NCBI RefSeq assembly: GCF_021134715.1
Contig: NC_060021.1
Location: forward strand, 10,944,501-11,008,500
Source of the DNA: Daphnia pulex
Taxonomy: Eukaryota; Arthropoda; Branchiopoda; Diplostraca; Daphniidae
DNA: 64,000 bases
Reading direction: 5' to 3'
Position numbers and translations under genes: made by a program
Shown: positions 59,021 through 64,000 of the stretch, piece by piece
Layout of the letters: every line of letters begins with the position of its first letter
Numbering within the stretch: position 1 is the first letter of the stretch
Notes under the pieces: generated by a model
The model's database searches: none
Seen by the model: the letters and a program-made list of their open reading frames with translations, nothing else
Told to the model about the DNA's origin: nothing

Positions 59021-60124
59021 TTGATAAATAACAAGTCCATGTCTCTTTTCTACTTAAGTACCTTTCCTTCTGCTGATAATTGCATGATGTGAGAAAATAT
59101 TTCTGAGTGCTATGTAAACTTACAAATAATTGATCTTGCAAAATACAACAATAAAAATTCAAACTCATGTTTTACATTTCAATAATATTTACTCTTTCCT
59201 TTTTATAAATTTTTTTCTAACATTAAAAAGTTCAACAACCAATATTTTTCTAAAGATTCAAAGTTCCAATATTTTCCAAAAATACAAAGTCCACACACCT
59301 ATTATTTTCTGCTAAGTCCAGACTTTTGTTTTTGAAAAAAAATTTAAAAAAATTCCCCTTACACGAAGTTTTTAAAAAAATTTTCGTGAAAAATTTTATT
59401 GCAACAAAATTTTTTTATTTATCGAATGTTTTATTGCATTCAAATTTTATTTTATAATATTTATACATTTATTTTTCCAGTGGCCCCCAGGGGGGGGGGG
59501 CCTGTCGCTTTCTCTACCGCGATAATAACATGATGCAAGTTATATGCAAGTTATTATTTGTTTGGCGCAGAAAGCTTGTTTTATCTAGCAGTTCTCGACT
59601 GTGTCAAACCTGATATTGATCAGGTTGCCTCAGTTGTATACTGCATGATTGAATGAAAACTCGAGAGACAACAGATCAAACTTTTCAGCACGCAGTTAAC
59701 ACAGAGCAATTTCATGGCATGGATGAAAACGACAACACAAAAATTTTGAAGTCAGGAACCCAGATGGAACAGCTCAGCTACAACGGCACAGCAACTTCTG
59801 GATTACACTGCAACCGCATGCTGCATACAACAGTGTCTTCGTCACACCTTTCACCATTTGGCTGCAACAAGGTAACCACCAGCGTTAAAGAAGTGTTTGT
59901 TGTACCTGTTTAAGAAAAGAAAATTATTTTCGAGAAACACAACTGTGTACACATGCATACTCATTATAACCAAAGAATACAAAGAGTAACAGAAAACTAC
60001 GCAGTCCAACAGAATAACTTTGATATGTGATTCAAAATTTCTATAGCAGCGGAGCAAATTGGTCTACTCTCTAGTCATGTTAACTAAATCTGTAGTACTT
60101 TTGCAAGACATTTAATTAAAATAA
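59021..60124. other. AT-rich intergenic region
   Basis: Holds the presumed poly(A) signal of the pseudogene (59150), long A/T tracts and an 11-G run at about 59490. An 86-codon plus frame (59653-59913) is rich in Thr/Ser/His and resembles nothing I know, so I do not call it a gene. Confidence 0.5.
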
Positions 60125-60867
60125 TTACTTTTTACTGTTGAATGGGATGAGACGTACGCCAAAGAACAGGCAGCGAGACACACGAGGCACGCCATTTCGG
60201 AAATGTACAGGCACTTCCAAGTCTGAGTTGAATGATTTGGCAAATTGGTTTCTACGTGCTGAATCACCTGTAAATTTTCACATCAACATGTTACATTCAA
60301 TAACAACATGAAATTAACAATAAATACCTTTTAATTTTCATCGCGAGGAACGTCACAACCAACAACCCATTTCTGCTGCGTCTTGGGAAAAATGGCCGCT
60401 ATTCGCCCCTGAAGACACTCGCGCACCTGGTGGACATTATTCACAGCCAGTCAGCCACCTTTTGACAGCCATTAGATTCCTGTTCCAAATGACTGAACGC
60501 AACGGCTGGATTGCTTGCTTCGAGACAGCACGGCTCAATTGAATTCGACATGCCTTTCGGCTTTCACTAAGTGGCACGAAATGAATCAAATGAGCATGAA
60601 CACCAGATTACTCCAGCAGCTTTCCCTATGACACAAATACTCACAGTTTTTAGTTTGCTTTTCAGACTTTTTAACTCTTTCAACATAAAAATCTATAATA
60701 TTAACAGAAAATGTTGGGGGTCAAGATAAAAAATTAAACTTACAATTTTCTGAAGTAAAGAATAATTTTCCTGCCAGTGGCTGAAAGGCAACAGCACCAG
60801 TTATCTGTGTTAGAGTATGTACAGTGAGTTGAGTTCCAACTAACTTTGGCATCAAACAGTTAGTCAT
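60125..60867 (-). CDS. Unrecognised three-exon reading frame, 104 residues
   Basis: Minus-strand exons 60867-60744, 60692-60645 and 60267-60125, with donors GTAAGT and GTGAGT, acceptors TTATAG and TTTACAG, and consistent phases (1, 1). The joined frame starts MTNCLMPKLVGTQLTVHTLT and ends VSRCLFFGVRLIPFNSKK. An acceptor-like TTTAG sits 7 bp before the ATG, so an upstream 5' UTR exon is possible (donor near 60936). No family recognised; the protein is basic, with no signal peptide or clear membrane helix. The agreement of splice sites and frame is suggestive but could be chance in AT-rich sequence. Confidence 0.3.
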
Positions 60868-62317
60868 GTTGAATCTAAAGGAAATATGTCAATAAATATT
60901 CCAACATTCATCCAATAAACTAAAGTTAATGCCTACCTTAGTACTGCTTGTGTTTAACATTCAGAAAAATACAACACATGTTGGTATGTGCCCTGCATAT
61001 GTTCACATTTTTCTCTTAAGCTGCTGCAATAAACCTGAAGATTACCCATGGCCTAGATGATGATATTTTTCATAGCTTTCCCTATGACAGAAAATGCAAT
61101 CTATGACATCAAATAACAGTTTAAAACAAAAAGAAGAATAATACTTGTACGTCAATGAATTATTTGCTGAAAAACATGTTCAGAAAAACAAACATGTCCA
61201 CACTGGGGTAGTGACCTACCGAGATCAATAGAAACTTCGGATAATTAGACAAATATTAACCAAGTCTGGGAACAAGTATTTAAACAATTGTGACCAAGAC
61301 ATTATTGGTTTTTACCTGTATTAACTGTATGATGCATTCAGCAGAATGAAGATTTTTAATAAAAGAGTTGGTGGTATAGTGATGATAGGCTACTTGTATG
61401 CTACTGTTTCCTTTTCTGTTCCTTCCTACAGGTTAGGTTGAGGAATTTTGAATTTGATCCAGCACACATACGGAATAAATCACAAACAAGTTGCACAGAA
61501 ATAAACTTGAATTTACTTATGAATTCATCGATAATTTTCATGGAAAAAAAGGAAAACTTTTGACAACCACTCAACACAACAATCCGCCATCACATGAAAA
61601 CGACGACGCCTATGTCATCTATTGGACAACTCTGACACTCCAAGTCCCAACAATCAAAAACGAAATTTTAGTTGTGTGAGACACAGCATTAAATTTTTGA
61701 ATCCTAGTGAAATTGTAGATCTTAATAAAAACAGAAATATTACATATTTAGGTACCGATAATGTTTTACCGCACTGGTTATCGAGCTGCAGTTCTGTATG
61801 TGCCATGTATAAACTCAAAGCAATTCAGTTCTTTAGCTACTTGTATAACTTGAACAACGCACTTGTATTTGCTTTATTAAACCTAGCTTGAAATCTTGAG
61901 ATTAGTACAGAGAACAAAGCTCATTTGCTAGTTTTATGCAAATTTTCCGGAAGTATACCGGAAGTAAGCGATAGTGCCTCTACCATTGAGCTGTCGTCAA
62001 AATAAACCAAATATTCGTGATCTACGTGAAATTTGGGGTCGATTAGATGTAATTTAAACGAAATCCAGATTTTGGCCAAAATCGAGAATTTTCCTGAGAC
62101 ATAGAGCTGTATTTCACGACGGCGTGACAAAGACATATCATTATAAAAGATTAGTAGATGTACGATGAGGAATTTCAATTGACTAGGCGAAGTTAGACGA
62201 GAGATGGAACAATGGAAATAGTATACAGAGCGATGAAAAACGAGATATAATACACTACGATGCAACGATGGAGAACAAATTCATGCGATACATGTCATAT
62301 AATCACATGCAAAACCA
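60868..62317. other. Intergenic sequence and probable 3' UTR of the retrotransposon
   Basis: The part next to 62317 should be the 3' UTR of the element on the minus strand; its end is not visible as a poly(A) tail or target duplication. A 16-bp word AGCTTTCCCTATGACA occurs at 61074-61089 and again at 60618-60633. Two short plus frames near 61,500-61,890 look random. Confidence 0.45.
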
Positions 62318-64000
62318 TTACGGAGCTGGAGTACTGGCTTCCTGGTCGTCCCCATGTCCGCGGATGTGGCGATGAATAATGGAGACAGATCCCTGGATAG
62401 CCATCAGACGGCACTTCCTCCGGAGGCGGCGCCAAGGAGCCGGGGGGATGTTGAGGGCGACAGCAACCGCGTTGTTTGAAGGGAGCCAGGATCCCAAGGC
62501 GCCAATAACGAAGGGGAGAGTTAACCCCAGGCAGCTGTATTTCTCTATTTTTCTGGCATGGCCAGCGTCGAGGGACTCAGGAGCGTCGAAGGTGATGGTG
62601 AGATCAATTATTGTTGGTGGGTCGGTCGAGAAGATGACTATGTCCGGCCTCAGGGTTGAGCCAGGGAAGACTCTGTTGACAGTCGCTGCATGGCCGGCCC
62701 TGGTGATGGTTTTCACAATTTCCGCCAGCACAAGGTCGTGTCGGCGGCCAATGGCCGGAAGATTACTGCGGCAATGGCTGGTCACGTGTGAGGTAGTCTC
62801 GGCATCGACCTTGCATCTCCTGCACTTGGTGTTGGGAGCAGAGTAACCAGGATTACCGAGGAGCGGAAGCAGGCCGAGGCGGCTCTTGTGGATGAGATTC
62901 CACTCGTTGAATGAGAGGCAGGTCCGATGAGATGAGAGGCGGGCAACGTCGTTAGATGGGTCAAGTAGTAGCCCCCTTGCTACCCTGCCCTGATGCAAGG
63001 CATTCGTGAGGGAGATTGTCCAGCGTTTCCGGATGACTGTGCGGAGGCCCCTTACAGCTTTCAGAGAGAGGCAGGAGACGTCGTCGGCGATCACTTTGGT
63101 CGATTCATCGCCGGATACATCGATCCTAACCTCGAGTCTTCGTGCTGATTTCCTGGCACGGGACCAGGTATTGGAGCCGCACTTGTAGAAACGGGTGTCA
63201 TAGAGTCCACCTTCTAACGAGCCAGAGAGGTAGTTAGAAAGAGGCAGCGGATCAGGTGGATTGCCGTCGAATCCCCTGGAGATGTTTTGGCTGAGCTGGG
63301 CTCTGGCAGTGAGGCGGACAACCGGATCGTTGCTATCGAGGAGTTGAGTGGCACGAGCGATGATCCAGATGTCCGAATCTTTTGCCAGTTGAGAGGCGCC
63401 TAAGCCGCCAGCCCTGCGATCAGAATAGAGGAAGCCGTTATGAGCAGTGTGGGGGACGTTGGCAACGAAACGGAGGAATTCGGCACAGCGAGCATCCATC
63501 TCATTGAGAAAACCGCGAAGGACCCTCCCTGTGGCGAGATGATGAGAGAGAGACGGCAGTAGGTGGGCTCTGTAAACCTCCAGTTTTTGCCAAGGCGCCA
63601 AGTCAGAATCGGCGACCTTAATCAGCTTGTCGGGCAGATCACAGACGGGTCGAAATGTTAGACGAGTGCCCATGGGGACTCCTAAGTAGCACTCGCTCTC
63701 TCCTTCCTCCAAGCAGCGAAGAGAGGTGCCATGAATGTGCAGGAGAGATGAGTTGGTGGCCTTACCCTTGGACAGGGAGAGGAAAGAGCATTTTGCGACG
63801 TTGAACCTGAGCCCGAGTTTCGCCGCCACGGCAAGCATGGCGTCAAGAGTAGGCTGAAGCTGATCAGGAGAGGATCCAATGAGGGAGAGGTCATCCGCGT
63901 AAGCAGTGGCCTTCAGCAGGGAGCCGAAGAGATTAAAGCCTTGGTTGGTAGGATCCTTGGCGCAGCGGATGAGGGGCTCAGCGGCAAGGTTGAAGATGAT
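62318..64000 (-). mobile_element. R2-like (restriction-endonuclease type) non-LTR retrotransposon, 3' part
   Basis: Occupies the right edge on the minus strand. The encoded polyprotein has the reverse transcriptase active site followed by a CCHC knuckle and a PD-(D/E)XK endonuclease, the layout of the R2/R8/NeSL/Hero group rather than of elements with an apurinic endonuclease. Its base composition is clearly more GC-rich than the flanking AT-rich DNA. The 5' end lies beyond the window, and no 28S rDNA flanks the 3' side here, so it is not a standard R2 insertion in rDNA. Confidence 0.85.
62318..64000 (-). CDS. Retrotransposon reverse transcriptase/endonuclease, N-terminally cut by window edge
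   Basis: Open frame of 560 codons from the window edge to TAA at 62320-62318, with no internal stop. The RT catalytic box AYADDL is at about 63904-63887, with the following palm/thumb region LGLRFNVAKCSFL. The C-terminal half has a zinc knuckle CRRC-x8-H-x4-C (about 62822-62770). The restriction-like endonuclease then shows RPDIVIF, DLTIT and the downstream K-x-x-KY (KIEKYS) expected for the fold. It would nick target DNA and prime reverse transcription there. The intact frame suggests a recent insertion. Confidence 0.88.
   Translation of the reverse strand: MIFNLAAEPLIRCAKDPTNQGFNLFGSLLKATAYADDLSLIGSSPDQLQPTLDAMLAVAAKLGLRFNVAKCSFLSLSKGKATNSSLLHIHGTSLRCLEEGESECYLGVPMGTRLTFRPVCDLPDKLIKVADSDLAPWQKLEVYRAHLLPSLSHHLATGRVLRGFLNEMDARCAEFLRFVANVPHTAHNGFLYSDRRAGGLGASQLAKDSDIWIIARATQLLDSNDPVVRLTARAQLSQNISRGFDGNPPDPLPLSNYLSGSLEGGLYDTRFYKCGSNTWSRARKSARRLEVRIDVSGDESTKVIADDVSCLSLKAVRGLRTVIRKRWTISLTNALHQGRVARGLLLDPSNDVARLSSHRTCLSFNEWNLIHKSRLGLLPLLGNPGYSAPNTKCRRCKVDAETTSHVTSHCRSNLPAIGRRHDLVLAEIVKTITRAGHAATVNRVFPGSTLRPDIVIFSTDPPTIIDLTITFDAPESLDAGHARKIEKYSCLGLTLPFVIGALGSWLPSNNAVAVALNIPPAPWRRLRRKCRLMAIQGSVSIIHRHIRGHGDDQEASTPAP

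Noticed and set aside
59653..59913. 86-codon plus frame
   Set aside because: Unremarkable composition, no signal peptide, domain or splice context.
61960..62010. tRNA A-box-like word (minus strand AGCTCAATGGTAGAGGC)
   Set aside because: No B-box (GGTTCGAATCC type) follows at the right distance and no cloverleaf can be drawn.
1..64000. CRISPR arrays, bacterial operons, rRNA
   Set aside because: None seen; spliced genes and arthropod promoters show this is nuclear animal DNA.

Overview
The window looks like arthropod nuclear DNA, most likely a cladoceran (Daphnia-type) crustacean. The evidence is a Serrate-type Notch ligand close in layout to insect Serrate, short (about 50-90 bp) introns in the housekeeping genes, a TATA plus TCAGT initiator promoter, a decayed tyrosine-rich repeat gene of a kind I associate with Daphnia, and an R2-like retrotransposon. 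The species call is inference.

Layout. (1) 1-12,292: about 12 kb of noncoding DNA full of pyrimidine tracts and microsatellites, with no supportable gene. (2) 12,293-44,823 (+): one large gene, a Serrate/Jagged Notch ligand rebuilt here as 16 coding exons (1,266 residues): long leader with internal signal peptide, MNNL, DSL, 14 EGF repeats, cysteine-rich (VWC-like) domain, transmembrane segment and cytoplasmic tail. Intron 2 is 19 kb and intron 1 is 1.7 kb. The first 0.8 kb of intron 2 carries three consensus Su(H) sites. (3) 48.7-55.7 kb: a compact housekeeping cluster. It holds the serine palmitoyltransferase small subunit (+), CCDC167 (+, 33 bp later), a 13-finger C2H2 protein (-, its CDS overlapping the CCDC167 CDS tail to tail by 9 bp) and a divergent importin-beta (-). 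(4) 56.4-64 kb: an accessory, AT-rich zone. It holds a small possible secreted protein (+), about 0.5 kb of degenerate tandem repeats, a frameshifted tyrosine-rich repeat pseudogene with an intact-looking core promoter, an unrecognised three-exon reading frame (-), and the 3' half of an R2-like non-LTR retrotransposon running off the right edge (-).

Only Serrate is a signalling gene. It would be cut, endocytosed and trafficked as a membrane ligand for Notch, and its very large introns are where its developmental control is likely to lie. The neighbours are housekeeping genes (sphingolipid synthesis, a tail-anchored coiled-coil protein, nuclear import) with no evident functional link to it. 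I found no convincing new multi-gene system. The most interesting signals are a stop-free, in-frame Serrate intron encoding a hydrophobic segment, the Su(H) cluster, the ssSPT-CCDC167 spacing with the overlapping convergent coding ends, and an importin-beta with an enlarged loop where RanGTP is normally contacted.
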